Counted from the first letter of the stretch, positions 1 to 10,252 are shown. The stretch is DNA of 64,000 nt from Roseivirga thermotolerans (GCF_014653175.1 NZ_BNAG01000002.1:826239-890238); one strand, 5' to 3'. Made by a program: numbers and translations. Notes: a model not told the origin generated them from the sequence alone.

Positions 1-1
1 G

Positions 2-2875
2 TTACCTAAAGCCATACTTGGTTTTGCCCTTGCTTCTCCGGAACTGTGGGTTGAAGGGGGAGAGCGTCAGCTTAAAATTACCTTCAATCTGCCTACAGAT
101 GGTCAAACAGAGCCGGATAAGACGATGAACAGTACGACTGTGGATCTATCTTCTCTTCTCGATGTTTCGATTACAGGAGAAAAGAAGTGGCTGCAGCCAT
201 CGTGTTACACGGCCATACTTACCGGCAACCAACTAGAGCTCACCCTCGGTTTAGACCGAGGGGTTGCGTCCGTAAGCGGTTACAACACTAAAACACACGG
301 ACCGGGTTATAACACCTCCTGGCCGGTACTAAAGGCCCAATTGACCCAAAACGGTACTAGTACCAGTTGCACAACCCAAAAGGCAAATGAGTTAAATACC
401 CAAAATGCTTATCAGGTATTATCGTCTATTGATTTCACCACTTTTACCATAGAGACTAGTGTAAAAGACCTTACAAACATTAGTCTAATGGCTGGTGCAC
501 AAAGTGTACCCGCCACTGCTACCATAACCCCATTCGGAAGTGTTCCGGCTGTTGGCTCTCGTTTGCTTGTTGGTAACTACGAAGCTTTTATAAAGCACAC
601 TCAGTCCATGTGTATCAACATGAGTTGGGTCAACCTACCATCTGCTAAAGAGTTTAGTGAGTACTATGAGGCCTACAACGCCTATCTCAAAGTCAATCCG
701 CCTGCTTCGGGCAAGTTTACTTTTTCACTTGATGCTTATACTTGCGATTTTTCCTGGTTAGACCAGGGGCAATGGCAAAGTGGAGCGGCTGATGTGGAGC
801 TGTTTGGAAATAGCACCTGTCCTATATCAGATCAGACTACGGAGGGTGGAGATTCCAAAAACTCTAAAGAGAAGAAGTATTTGTTCTGCCAGATTGTTCA
901 TTGGTTATGGGGTATTATCAAAAGATTAAATCCTAAGCACAAAAAGCCCAAAGTTTCTACTCCGGAGACTACTTCCATAAACTACAATGTAGGGCTGGAC
1001 AACAATCTAGAACCCGACTATACGCTCAATTCTTCATTGAAATACTCGGATAAATCGAAATCGGGTTTTGTCGGACTCACGCTTACTCAGCCTGAACAGG
1101 CATTTGGCAATGAACTTTATCCGAAGGTGGTTTCGGCAGTTACCATGCAAAATACCATGAGTGCCGCCAAGAAGTTTACACTTGGCAGCTCAATTAAAAA
1201 ATTTCTTACTCTGGCGCCCATACTTCTTCTGATAGCCATCATTCTTGGACTAGTTGGAACGGTGAGCATTCCGAAAAAAACGCTGAGTTTGTTTAAGAAA
1301 GAGCTAACCATTGAAAAAGGTGCGATTACCATTAGTTCCGATAGCGTAACCATCGCTCACCAAAGCATTGGTGTAAATGGGAAGGCACCGGCATTTCCCA
1401 AAAGTAACCGAACGGTAAAAACTACTGTAGTTCTGCTGGTTCTGGTGGCTCTTGTGATTGTGTACAAATTCTTTCTTAGCCGTAAAACCTTTAAATCCGT
1501 TCCCAATAAACCATACATACCCAAGGCAAAAGACATATCGCTGTCATATACTGCCTCTTATACAGTTACACCCGGGGCCGATTCAAATCATCAATTTTAT
1601 CGCCTGCATCCCTACGGTATAGAACAGGCGCAAAAACAGTCAAAGCAGACTCTAATTGCTCAATACCCTGCAAGCGGATATGTGTTCCTGGGGTTCGATT
1701 CACTGATTCCCAACATCACTCTGACGCTTTTCCTTGGAGTGGAAGATAGACAGGACACCACCATTTCGGATGACTTTCACTCTGTTGGGGTAGAATATCT
1801 TACCTCCAATGGCTGGCTTTCTACACAGGTTTTGACGGACTCTACTTACGGTTTGAACAAAACCGGAACCATTACATTTCAGATAGCTGATGATGCAGCG
1901 AAGAACAACTCTATAATGCCTGCCAATTGCTATTGGGTGCGTCTTTCAGGTACTCGGTTGCAGGTAAACCAAACTAAACTCACAGTGATGGCTACCAATG
2001 GGGTGTTAGCTTCCAGGCGTATAGAGAAAGACAACAGAAACCAAAGGTTAAATACCATAGCCGCAGGCACCATTAAAAGTTTTATCGAGCCGCTACAACC
2101 TATTGCTAAAGTAGTACAGCCCTTTGCCTCATTTGGAGGTGAAGAGACAGAGTCTGCCAGTCAGTTTCATCAGCGAGTAGCTCAACGCATTGGCCATAAA
2201 GAGAGAGGAAACTCTGTGGAAAGTATACAGTCTATAGTGCTCGATAAGTTTAGGGATATCTATGGACTCAAGGTTGTGCCGGGTAAGTTTTTGCCTGAGG
2301 TTTCGGCTGATGTTATTACACTTACCATTGTCCCCTGGGTAGATAGTGCATTGGCCAAAGATCTGTTTAAACCTGTGGCTCCGGCCAATATGCTCACTGA
2401 AGTACTTCAGCTACTTACTGATAAAATGAGCGATGAGCTTAACCTGGAAGTAAAGCATGCCGGGTTCGAACCCGTCAAAGTTTCAGCGCAGATTACCTTT
2501 AACCAATCCGATGAATACTTTGGCCTGGCCAGGCAACTTAATAATGAGTTTAAATACTTTCTTTCCCCCTGGATTAAGGGAAATAGTGGAGCGTATTCAG
2601 GAAAAACGCTCTATGTCAATGATATTATCCAATGGATTAGTAATAGGCCTTATGTATCAAGCTTCGATCATCTGAAGATATACCTGAATGGAAGAGAGCT
2701 TTATAGTGTAGATCATGCCTCCGATACCGTTAATGCTCAGGTAATTGCGGCTTCGAGTCCGCTCAATATCCTTATCTCAGCTTCGAGTCATCATTTTTAC
2801 CCGCCTCAAGAGGTAGCCGTAGCTATTCCTGCTTCTCATCAACCAGTTCAAAGTCCACAAACGATTATGGCATGA
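2..2875 (+). CDS. eCIS baseplate protein, Afp11/gp6-like, with inserted transmembrane pair (5' partial)
   Basis: The reading frame is open from base 2, so the gene starts left of the window; an ATG at 125 is internal. Family hallmarks are an N-terminal stretch reading PKAILGFALASPELWVEGGE, a middle TPFGSVPAVGS region, and a later GG-E-E-S-FHQR-ERLxHK-type segment (about nt 2138-2215) typical of Bacteroidota gp6/Afp11-like baseplate wedge proteins. Known role of the family: it forms the baseplate around the spike of a contractile injection system. Oddity: about nt 1190-1490 encodes two strongly hydrophobic helices (about nt 1207-1272 and 1420-1479) separated by roughly 50 polar residues. They lie just before the PNKPYIPKAKDISLSY segment, where homologues as I remember them continue without interruption. 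A further amphipathic, Trp-rich helix lies near nt 880-935. Its stop overlaps the next start (ATGA). Function is firm; the membrane meaning is inference. Confidence 0.85.
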   Translation, partial: LPKAILGFALASPELWVEGGERQLKITFNLPTDGQTEPDKTMNSTTVDLSSLLDVSITGEKKWLQPSCYTAILTGNQLELTLGLDRGVASVSGYNTKTHGPGYNTSWPVLKAQLTQNGTSTSCTTQKANELNTQNAYQVLSSIDFTTFTIETSVKDLTNISLMAGAQSVPATATITPFGSVPAVGSRLLVGNYEAFIKHTQSMCINMSWVNLPSAKEFSEYYEAYNAYLKVNPPASGKFTFSLDAYTCDFSWLDQGQWQSGAADVELFGNSTCPISDQTTEGGDSKNSKEKKYLFCQIVHWLWGIIKRLNPKHKKPKVSTPETTSINYNVGLDNNLEPDYTLNSSLKYSDKSKSGFVGLTLTQPEQAFGNELYPKVVSAVTMQNTMSAAKKFTLGSSIKKFLTLAPILLLIAIILGLVGTVSIPKKTLSLFKKELTIEKGAITISSDSVTIAHQSIGVNGKAPAFPKSNRTVKTTVVLLVLVALVIVYKFFLSRKTFKSVPNKPYIPKAKDISLSYTASYTVTPGADSNHQFYRLHPYGIEQAQKQSKQTLIAQYPASGYVFLGFDSLIPNITLTLFLGVEDRQDTTISDDFHSVGVEYLTSNGWLSTQVLTDSTYGLNKTGTITFQIADDAAKNNSIMPANCYWVRLSGTRLQVNQTKLTVMATNGVLASRRIEKDNRNQRLNTIAAGTIKSFIEPLQPIAKVVQPFASFGGEETESASQFHQRVAQRIGHKERGNSVESIQSIVLDKFRDIYGLKVVPGKFLPEVSADVITLTIVPWVDSALAKDLFKPVAPANMLTEVLQLLTDKMSDELNLEVKHAGFEPVKVSAQITFNQSDEYFGLARQLNNEFKYFLSPWIKGNSGAYSGKTLYVNDIIQWISNRPYVSSFDHLKIYLNGRELYSVDHASDTVNAQVIAASSPLNILISASSHHFYPPQEVAVAIPASHQPVQSPQTIMA

Positions 2876-5538
2876 GTGTAGAAGTCAACCATATGACCAT
2901 ACCCAAGGAGGTTAAGAAAGATGCGCACGTGAACTACGATGCCATGTTTAGGGAAGCCATTGAGGCAATAGGTGAAATGGCGGGCGAAAACTGGACCAAC
3001 TACAACCCTTCAGATCCCGGGGTAACCATACTCGAATATCTGTGCTATGGACTGCTGGATCTGGGGTATAAAAGTAGTTTTCCTATGAAGGATCTACTTA
3101 CCGACAAGGAGGAGGAAGTTAAAACACGTAACCGGTTCTATACAGCCCGGCAGATACTGTTTTCCAACCCGTTGACAAGCAAAGATTTTCGAAAGGTGCT
3201 TGTAGATAGGGTAGAAGAAATAAAAAATGTTTGGCTTGAAAAGAGTAATACACAGCATGGTTTTTCAGGTACTTATGAGGTGTTCTTCGAGTTGAGCGAT
3301 AGCCTGAAAACTGAATTTCTTTCCGTTTATAATGAGTCTTTGCCTGGGCCAAAACAGCAGCTTCGACAAGAGTTTCAGGAGCAGTTGTTGGTCATTATCA
3401 ATGGAATCAATGCCATACTTCACCAGCATAGAAATTTAGGAACCATTTTCTACCGTCCAACGCTGCTGGCCCCGCTAAAAGCAGAGGTACAAGGCAGTTT
3501 TTATCTGTCTAAAGAGGCAGATGTGGAGAAAACCATTGCCAAAATTTTCTTTACTCTAAATAACTACTCATCCCGTTTTATACATTTTAAAACCTATGGG
3601 CAGCTCAAAAAAGATGGCCTTTCGGTAGGAGATATTATGGAGGGGCCAAGGCTCTCCAATGGCTTTATTAACGATAGCGATCTACAGCCAAGAAAATCAG
3701 TTATTGATACAACCACCCTAAAATCACAATTGGTAGCTGTAAGTGGCATAAACAGTGTTTTTTCGTTCGGGGTGGAAATGCCAAATTCCGAAAACACAAC
3801 GGGTAAAATAAAGATACCCAAACTTACTTCACCTTTTTTCGACTACACCAATGCGGCTCAGCTTCTGACCGATAAGGAAAGTCTGTTCCAGATATATCAT
3901 GGAGAACAGCGCATTTTTAATGTAGATCAGGCAAAGATAAATGCCTACTACCAATCGTATACCCAGCGAAAGGCTGTTAGCAGTTATAGTTTTAAGGAAG
4001 AATTGGGCCCACAAATTCCTACGGGGAAGTTTAGAAATGTTGAGAAGTTCTATTCCCTACAAGAGTTATTTCCATCGCTCTATGGCCTTCAAACCACAAG
4101 AAATTTAGACGGACTATCCAAAGAGAGGAGGGGACAGATTAAACAGCTCAAAGCCTATGTGATGCTTTTTGAGCAAATCATAGCTGACCATCAGTCTCAA
4201 CTGGCTCATTTAGGAGAATTGCTTTCGTTCAATTCGGGGGTGAAGGTGGCTAAGCCATTGTGTAATACTTACTATGCTCAAGGTTTGTATGACAGTCCTG
4301 GGGCGGAGTTGATCCTTAAGGCCTTTGATGTATACAAGAACAGAAACAGTTATTTAGATCAGTACCCATCTACCAACTGGAACGAGTTCAAAGCCGATCC
4401 ATTTAATCTGTATGAAGATAGACTGGCTAAGAGCAAGGCTTCGGAGAAGGTCAATATTAGAAGAAAGAACCAAATGCTTTCTCATGTGCTGGCGCGTTAT
4501 GGGCAGCAGTATAATCTGGAGTCTCTGTTGGAGCTAAATCCCCGATATGGTAATTACAAACTGGCGAGAGTAGAAAATATTAGTGCTTTGCTCAAAAACT
4601 TTGCGCTTTACGGAGGAAACCTGAGTCGTTCTTATTTTTTACCGGAGCACTTAAAAAAGCGCAAAAGGACCAGCAAACTAAGGGCTATCAGAACCGATTT
4701 GTTTAGTGGGTTGGAGTATAAAATGGGCTTGCTCTTTCAACTGAATAACTATTACAAAGGCATCATTGATGTGGTTTCGCGTGGTTTGGCAGAAAATGAC
4801 CCTAACCTTCAAACCGATGAGTTTTTTGGGCCAGCTCCAAACACTACGCCTGAAGAGCCACTAAGCATACGGTTTTTGCAGGTGAGCTATTATGATGAAG
4901 AAATTCTAAAACTGCCTAATCCAACCAATAAAAGTCCGGAGACACTAATCGCCAGCTACTTAACCGCCTTGCGCAAATGGGTACATGAAACCAAAGGTTT
5001 CGTATTGATAGATAACAGCCTCATTGTAGATAACCTTCAGGCTGAACAATGGCAAATACTTAGAAATAGCCAGCCTGTGTTGCTTAGAAGAAAGGGAAGT
5101 AAGCAGTCTCCCCAAAGTGTAAATCTCCGGCAGGCTCAGCGGGTTGTTGAACAATATGCCAATGACTGGAGTAACGACTCACTAGAACTAAACTGCCATT
5201 GGCAAGCCAATGAAAATACCGAATCGGTTAGCTCGGGGCAGAGTCTTTTCAACGGACATGTCAGTTTGTTTTTACCAAAATGGGTTTGTCGCGTTGCTCA
5301 GCCCGATTTTCTACAAACTTTTCTTACGCAAATAGCAAAAGAAGGACCACTACAGCTTGTGTATAACCTAAGCCTCATAGACCAACCCGCTATGAACGAG
5401 CTGCTGGGATTAAAAAAGACATGGTTGGGAGGCAATTATGAAATTCAGCAAGGAAAAAACATGTCAGAAGAGGCTATCGAGGCTACCCGCTTACTGGCTC
5501 AGTTCATTCTTCATCAACCCATCCACTTAACTCAATGA
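2872..5538 (+). CDS. eCIS baseplate protein, Afp12/gp7-like
   Basis: An 888-aa protein opening with a segment typical of the second large baseplate protein of Bacteroidota eCIS: residues about 40-75 read NYNPSDPGVTILEYLCYGLLDLG followed by a Ser-Phe-Pro-Met-Lys-Asp stretch. Family role: together with the upstream Afp11-like protein it builds the baseplate wedges that trigger sheath contraction. No signal peptide or membrane segment is seen, so it should be cytoplasmic until particle assembly. The start overlaps the stop of the previous gene by four bases (ATGA), implying translational coupling; an alternative ATG lies 21 bases further in (MTIPKEVKKD). The stop overlaps the next start in the same way. 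Order Afp11-12-14-15 matches the usual eCIS layout; an Afp13-like fibre gene is not at its usual place. The assignment rests on recognised motifs and gene order, not on a search. Confidence 0.82.
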   Translation: MSVEVNHMTIPKEVKKDAHVNYDAMFREAIEAIGEMAGENWTNYNPSDPGVTILEYLCYGLLDLGYKSSFPMKDLLTDKEEEVKTRNRFYTARQILFSNPLTSKDFRKVLVDRVEEIKNVWLEKSNTQHGFSGTYEVFFELSDSLKTEFLSVYNESLPGPKQQLRQEFQEQLLVIINGINAILHQHRNLGTIFYRPTLLAPLKAEVQGSFYLSKEADVEKTIAKIFFTLNNYSSRFIHFKTYGQLKKDGLSVGDIMEGPRLSNGFINDSDLQPRKSVIDTTTLKSQLVAVSGINSVFSFGVEMPNSENTTGKIKIPKLTSPFFDYTNAAQLLTDKESLFQIYHGEQRIFNVDQAKINAYYQSYTQRKAVSSYSFKEELGPQIPTGKFRNVEKFYSLQELFPSLYGLQTTRNLDGLSKERRGQIKQLKAYVMLFEQIIADHQSQLAHLGELLSFNSGVKVAKPLCNTYYAQGLYDSPGAELILKAFDVYKNRNSYLDQYPSTNWNEFKADPFNLYEDRLAKSKASEKVNIRRKNQMLSHVLARYGQQYNLESLLELNPRYGNYKLARVENISALLKNFALYGGNLSRSYFLPEHLKKRKRTSKLRAIRTDLFSGLEYKMGLLFQLNNYYKGIIDVVSRGLAENDPNLQTDEFFGPAPNTTPEEPLSIRFLQVSYYDEEILKLPNPTNKSPETLIASYLTALRKWVHETKGFVLIDNSLIVDNLQAEQWQILRNSQPVLLRRKGSKQSPQSVNLRQAQRVVEQYANDWSNDSLELNCHWQANENTESVSSGQSLFNGHVSLFLPKWVCRVAQPDFLQTFLTQIAKEGPLQLVYNLSLIDQPAMNELLGLKKTWLGGNYEIQQGKNMSEEAIEATRLLAQFILHQPIHLTQ

Positions 5539-8500
5539 AAGAAGGAAGTCACATAGTGAAAAGTAAGGTATTTGAGGTTTCCTTCAATTTGGAAAAGCAA
5601 GGAATCGATTTTCAGAAGCGCCTTTCCCAGCTCATTAAAGAAGAGCTTAATAGCATTACGGAGAGATGCCTTGCCCATTTCGATAGCCCCATAACTCAAT
5701 ACATACACCGTATTGAGTTAAATCTGAGAGACATTCCGTACGATGGGTTTGAAAAGCTTTTGCCTCAATTGTATGAGGAAAAACTTATGAAGGCCCTGAC
5801 TGAAAGACTTTCAGACCAGCAAAAGAAACCCACAGAACCGAGGTCCAAGTCAGGCTCTGATCATGTGATAGTCATGATCCGCTACTTTCTTATGAAAGGG
5901 TATATGCCCTGGAACTTCAACAATGCTAATTGGAACTCATTCAATGAACTCTTTGACCATGCCTTTTTAAAACACGAGCAAGAACTTCTTCAGGAGCTTC
6001 AACTTCTGCTAAAATCATCGGCAGCAAGGGTTCGGTTAGTGAACCACATCAATGATCGTTCTACCAAAGAACTGGTCCGTAAAGTAGAACCGGCCCAAGC
6101 CGAACTGATTATATCCTATCACAAAGATTGGATGAACATTCAGAAAAGACAGCCGGTTTTCAAGTCTAACGAGAAAGAACTTTCAAAACGTTTTTGGCTT
6201 TTTATACTCAATTACCTCTATGAAGAAAGGGGTTCGTATTTTAATACTAAAGCCTTCTTGTTGAGTACCTTAAGACAGGTGGCTTCGCACTTTAATGTGT
6301 CGTTTGAGTTTGCTATTTCCCTGCTTCAGCATAGTTATGAAGCCGAGGCGAAAAGCGGTGCCAAGGGCACCTTTCACGATATGATAGGCGATATTCTCAA
6401 TGAATACCACTTGCAGGAGGGCTTTCCCAGTAATGCGCAAGACGAACGCCAAGAGCTAGCCAGCAACCTCTTAAGTCTTGATCAATTGTGTGCTTTCGCT
6501 TTGCACAACGAATGGAAGTCCACGTTGCCCCAATCCAGTCATTTGGTTGAAAAATCCATTGCCCATTGGGTGCAGAAGAGACCTCAGAAGATTATTGAAC
6601 TCCTAAAAAACCTGGCTATTAATGTACAGGCAGTATATGACTTTATCTATCCCCTGAGCGAGCCTGCTATTCACGGTTTGGTAAGAGTACTCGCTCCCGG
6701 TGAAGAAAGGCACATAATACAATACCAGGATCAGGTTGTCAGAATACAAAAGGAAAAGAACATACTCGCACATAGCGGAACCAATTTCTCCAAACTCATA
6801 TGGAGTATGGTAATCTTAATCCTGGCCGATAATCATGGTAGCTATTTCAACCATAAAACTTTTACAAGAGCACTTGTTCAGCAAATGGCCCGGCAGTACA
6901 ATATAGCCTACAAAACACTTCTTCAAAGCTTGTGGGACAACCTAAAGGCAACAAGTGCTGAAAGAAATGGTTTTGTCAGACTTTTCAATTTAATAAAAGA
7001 TATATATAACGAAGACTTTGGGGGAAATACCAAGACAAAGGTAAGGCCACTGGCTCTAAAGGAAATAGAGATCATTTGGCTCTACCGGTCCATTAACGAG
7101 CAGCGACTGGTTAAAGAGATCGAGGCACAAGGATACCGTCACCTGGATGAGTTTCTGAAACTATACATAGAAACTGAGCCTCAATCCTTTTATCAACTCA
7201 TACTAAAACATCATAAAGAAGGACTCTTCAATCAAAAACTTCTAAAACTAATGAGTTCCAGGCTTTTATGGATTCTGCTTAGGGAAGTACAACCCCGGGA
7301 AAGTGTTCATTGGCAGCGGCTTTTAGAAGCAGCTGAGGAGGTTCCATCCCTTAGAATTCTAAATCCTGCTGCTCACCAAAAGGTAATTAGAGAGTTTGTA
7401 TTTGCGTTTGTGCTAAATCCGGCAGGCTATCAAAGAGCAACAATTGAAAGAGCACTTCTTCAAATCACTGCCAGACATGGTGTAGATTTCAATGCCTTCA
7501 TAAGGTCTTTTCTCTGGCTCATTAAAACCACTCAACATGAGCAGTTACTAGTACCTGTAGTTCAGATAGCTGAAAAATACCGAATAGCCACAGATAGTCG
7601 ACCTGAGAAGCTGGATGCCAAAGACCAGGAGCATGACCCTCAAAAGCTAGATGCAGCCATGACCGATCAGCTAATGACTATTCTACTCTCCGGCATCCAT
7701 GGTATTTTTGATAGAAAAAGTGCCATTAAACTCGGCTTTAAATCGGTAGACGAGGTTCTGACCTATTTAAGAAAAAACCGTCCTGACCGACTTAAGAAGT
7801 CCATGGGTAGTTTACAAATGGAGAGCCATCCTTTTGTTGGAATTGGCCGTGAGATACCTCTAAGCTCCTTTTATGCTCTTTTAATAACACTTAAACCGCA
7901 AGAGGGGCGCATGTTAGTTGAATTGCTGAGAATACTCGAACTAAACCTTCAAGGAAGTTCTCAATCGCTTAATCGATTCCTGAGTGCTGCGCGTTCTCTG
8001 GCTCTTGTTAACCTAAGCAGGAGAGTATTCAATCTCAACCATTTTCTGGAAGAGTTTGCAGCACTTATTCTAAGTACTGCTCCCGGGGTTTATATTCAGG
8101 TTATACCCATTCTTACCAAAAACTTATCTTCATTGAGTCTGCCGAGCAGTGGCAATGTCACTTCTGCCATTCATCAGTTGGAGAAGCACCTGAATCATAG
8201 TATTGATCTACGCTCTCCAATGGATAAAGAGTCACTAAAGAAACTAATTGAGCAGGAATACTTTAAGAAAGGGCTTTCAAAGGAGTCTACCACCATACCC
8301 TATTTTGAGGAAACCACCAATGCTATTTTCGATGAGGTGTACATTAACAATGCAGGTTTAGCCATTGTAAATTCTTACATCCCTGTTTTGTTTGAGCGAT
8401 TTGGACTCGTTAAGTCCGGGGCTTTTCTTTCATCAGACCATCAGCAAAAAGCCGCTTTGTTGTTGCAATACATTATGCTGGACAGGCCACCACTTGACGA

Positions 8501-8831
8501 ACACCATCTGCCTTTCAATAAACTCCTTTGTGGACTACCGCTCGAAGAACCTATTCAAACGGCACTTGTACCTACCGAGCAAGAAATGAAAATGGTTCAT
8601 GGCCTGATTGAAGCCGTTATTCAACACTGGTCGAGTATAGGGAAAAGCAGTGTGGAAGGCTTTAGAGGCTCATGGCTTTGGCGCAAAGGTAAAATGGAAC
8701 ACAAAGAAGAAAACTGGCTTTTGCGGGTAGAGCAAAATAGCTACGACATTCTATTGGATCGAATTCCCTTCAGTCTTTCTCCAATAAAATATTCATGGAT
8801 GCCAAAACCTTTAATTGTGGAGTGGAGATGA
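5535..8831 (+). CDS. Contractile injection system tape measure protein (CIS_TMP, Afp14-like)
   Basis: A 1098-aa, largely helical protein. The N-terminus (HIVKSKVFEVSFNLEKQ) and especially the C-terminus match the CIS_TMP family: residues about 980-1098 contain MLDRPPLDEHHLPFNKLLCG, then FRGSWLWRKGKM, WLLRVEQNSYDILLDRIPF and a final WMPKPLIVEW. Family role: it occupies the tube lumen or baseplate region and is thought to set particle length. At 1098 aa it would be long for the family, which may mean a long particle if the ruler idea holds. Internal regions appear repeated: segments near residues 225-245 and 415-435 (LILNYLYEERGSYFN and LILADNHGSYFN types) and near 635-655 share a pattern of a helix, a Gly-Ser-Tyr-Phe-Asn turn and an R-A-L-QMAR/ITAR helix, suggesting ancient internal repeats. 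It is coupled to both neighbours by ATGA overlaps. Confidence 0.88.
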   Translation: MKEGSHIVKSKVFEVSFNLEKQGIDFQKRLSQLIKEELNSITERCLAHFDSPITQYIHRIELNLRDIPYDGFEKLLPQLYEEKLMKALTERLSDQQKKPTEPRSKSGSDHVIVMIRYFLMKGYMPWNFNNANWNSFNELFDHAFLKHEQELLQELQLLLKSSAARVRLVNHINDRSTKELVRKVEPAQAELIISYHKDWMNIQKRQPVFKSNEKELSKRFWLFILNYLYEERGSYFNTKAFLLSTLRQVASHFNVSFEFAISLLQHSYEAEAKSGAKGTFHDMIGDILNEYHLQEGFPSNAQDERQELASNLLSLDQLCAFALHNEWKSTLPQSSHLVEKSIAHWVQKRPQKIIELLKNLAINVQAVYDFIYPLSEPAIHGLVRVLAPGEERHIIQYQDQVVRIQKEKNILAHSGTNFSKLIWSMVILILADNHGSYFNHKTFTRALVQQMARQYNIAYKTLLQSLWDNLKATSAERNGFVRLFNLIKDIYNEDFGGNTKTKVRPLALKEIEIIWLYRSINEQRLVKEIEAQGYRHLDEFLKLYIETEPQSFYQLILKHHKEGLFNQKLLKLMSSRLLWILLREVQPRESVHWQRLLEAAEEVPSLRILNPAAHQKVIREFVFAFVLNPAGYQRATIERALLQITARHGVDFNAFIRSFLWLIKTTQHEQLLVPVVQIAEKYRIATDSRPEKLDAKDQEHDPQKLDAAMTDQLMTILLSGIHGIFDRKSAIKLGFKSVDEVLTYLRKNRPDRLKKSMGSLQMESHPFVGIGREIPLSSFYALLITLKPQEGRMLVELLRILELNLQGSSQSLNRFLSAARSLALVNLSRRVFNLNHFLEEFAALILSTAPGVYIQVIPILTKNLSSLSLPSSGNVTSAIHQLEKHLNHSIDLRSPMDKESLKKLIEQEYFKKGLSKESTTIPYFEETTNAIFDEVYINNAGLAIVNSYIPVLFERFGLVKSGAFLSSDHQQKAALLLQYIMLDRPPLDEHHLPFNKLLCGLPLEEPIQTALVPTEQEMKMVHGLIEAVIQHWSSIGKSSVEGFRGSWLWRKGKMEHKEENWLLRVEQNSYDILLDRIPFSLSPIKYSWMPKPLIVEWR

Positions 8832-10162
8832 GCAATGTTCTTCAAAATATGGCCGCGATAGAGAAAGAAATGCAATGGTTTGTTCTTGTGTTGGATGACC
8901 GTTTTAGAGCCTATTTTGAACAAAACGAGCCATTGAATATTCCCCCGCCAGACCTATCTGAAGATCCTTCCAAATATGCTGAGACCGTTCGGCAACACAG
9001 CTTTAACGAAGAGGAGCGGCTTATTTTAATGCTGGCTATGGCACCACACCTTTGCCCGGAACGGTTAGACCTGTTCTTTACAAAAAATGCTCACTTCGAC
9101 CGGGGCTTTACGGAGTTTGGCGGTTATCTCGGCAAATATCATGGTGGTTTTTTGCCCACGGGAGAAACAGCTGTGTTCCTTATAGCCCTCGGACATTTAG
9201 AACATAGAATACGGGCTATTTCATATTTTGAGCCTTGTCATCCTTTTATTCAGCATGAGATGGTCTTTCTTCAAGAGCAGCCTGAAAAGGAGCCTAAGCT
9301 AAGCCGTCCGCTGGTAATGAGTGAAAAGTACATTAAACGCTTTACCACAGGAGAGTTACACACACCTGAAAGTTATTCCGTGTTTCCAGCCAAAAAGATT
9401 AGTACGAAACTCGAGTGGACTGATCTGGTAATCGACAAGCACGTGAGAGAGGATATAAACCTCATAAAAGGTTGGATAGAGCATGGCCAGTACTTACTCC
9501 ATGAACTGGAACTAGATCGGAAAATAAAACCAGGCTATAGAAGCCTGTTCTATGGTCCACCCGGAACGGGAAAAACCCTCACCGCATGCCTTTTGGGTAA
9601 ATCTACCGGTAGAGAGGTTTATAAGGTAGACCTTTCTGTGATTGTTTCTAAATACATTGGAGAGACGGAGAAGAATCTGGCGCGCATTTTCGATTATGCC
9701 GAAAAGAACGATTGGATACTCTTTTTTGATGAGGCCGATGCACTCTTTGGTAAAAGAACACAGACCAATAGTTCCAACGACCGATTTGCCAATCAGGAGA
9801 TAGCCTATCTACTCCAGCGCATAGAAGATTTTCCCGGAGTAATCATTTTAGCTTCTAACCTGAAGTCGAATATCGATGAAGCCTTTTCCAGAAGGTTTCA
9901 GTCCATGGTGTACTTCGGTATGCCCGATGCCAACCACCGGTTAGCCCTTTGGACCAAAATATTTGATGGACCATTGCAGCCGGAGTCTGCTCTCGACCTC
10001 CATGAATTGGCTACTAAATATGAGATATCGGGAGGTTCTGCCATAAATGTCTATCGTTTTGGTGCCCTGCGAGCCATGCTGCGCCAATCGGAAGTAATTC
10101 TAAAAAAAGATGTGATAGAAGGCATACAGAAGGAATTTCAAAAAGAAGGAAAAACACTATAA
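8828..10162 (+). CDS. eCIS AAA+ ATPase (Afp15-like)
   Basis: A 444-aa protein from the preferred start. The ORF is open from an ATG at 8795, but the ATG at 8828 overlaps the preceding TGA as ATGA, exactly like the two junctions upstream, and has GGAG just before it. The C-terminal half is a classical AAA+ domain: Walker A GPPGTGKT at residues 243-250, Walker B ILFFDEAD ending at residue 304, a sensor ASNLKSNID and an arginine-rich SRRFQ. The N-terminal half (about 1-190) is the specific extension of eCIS ATPases. Known role of Afp15-type ATPases: assembly of the particle, possibly remodelling of baseplate or sheath parts, in the cytoplasm of the producer. A small 90-base gap separates it from the next gene; it holds only an 11-codon ORF and no clear promoter. 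Confidence 0.9.
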   Translation: MSNVLQNMAAIEKEMQWFVLVLDDRFRAYFEQNEPLNIPPPDLSEDPSKYAETVRQHSFNEEERLILMLAMAPHLCPERLDLFFTKNAHFDRGFTEFGGYLGKYHGGFLPTGETAVFLIALGHLEHRIRAISYFEPCHPFIQHEMVFLQEQPEKEPKLSRPLVMSEKYIKRFTTGELHTPESYSVFPAKKISTKLEWTDLVIDKHVREDINLIKGWIEHGQYLLHELELDRKIKPGYRSLFYGPPGTGKTLTACLLGKSTGREVYKVDLSVIVSKYIGETEKNLARIFDYAEKNDWILFFDEADALFGKRTQTNSSNDRFANQEIAYLLQRIEDFPGVIILASNLKSNIDEAFSRRFQSMVYFGMPDANHRLALWTKIFDGPLQPESALDLHELATKYEISGGSAINVYRFGALRAMLRQSEVILKKDVIEGIQKEFQKEGKTL

Positions 10163-10252
10163 ACCAACAGCCATGCAAGTAAATGATCCACAAAACGATA
10201 CCAGCTAAAGGTCAAGGACACCGGCAATTAAAATTTTCAACGATTAAACCTT

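Noticed and set aside
2457-2675. 72-codon + strand ORF inside the baseplate gene
   Set aside because: Out-of-frame shadow of a recognised domain.
8795-8827. Start of the AAA+ ATPase at the upstream ATG
   Set aside because: It would overlap the tape-measure gene by 37 bases; the ATG at 8828 gives the same ATGA overlap as the other operon junctions and has GGAG before it.
10172-10207. Eleven-codon ORF between the ATPase and the 1025-aa gene
   Set aside because: Too short to support, no ribosome-binding site or conservation evidence.
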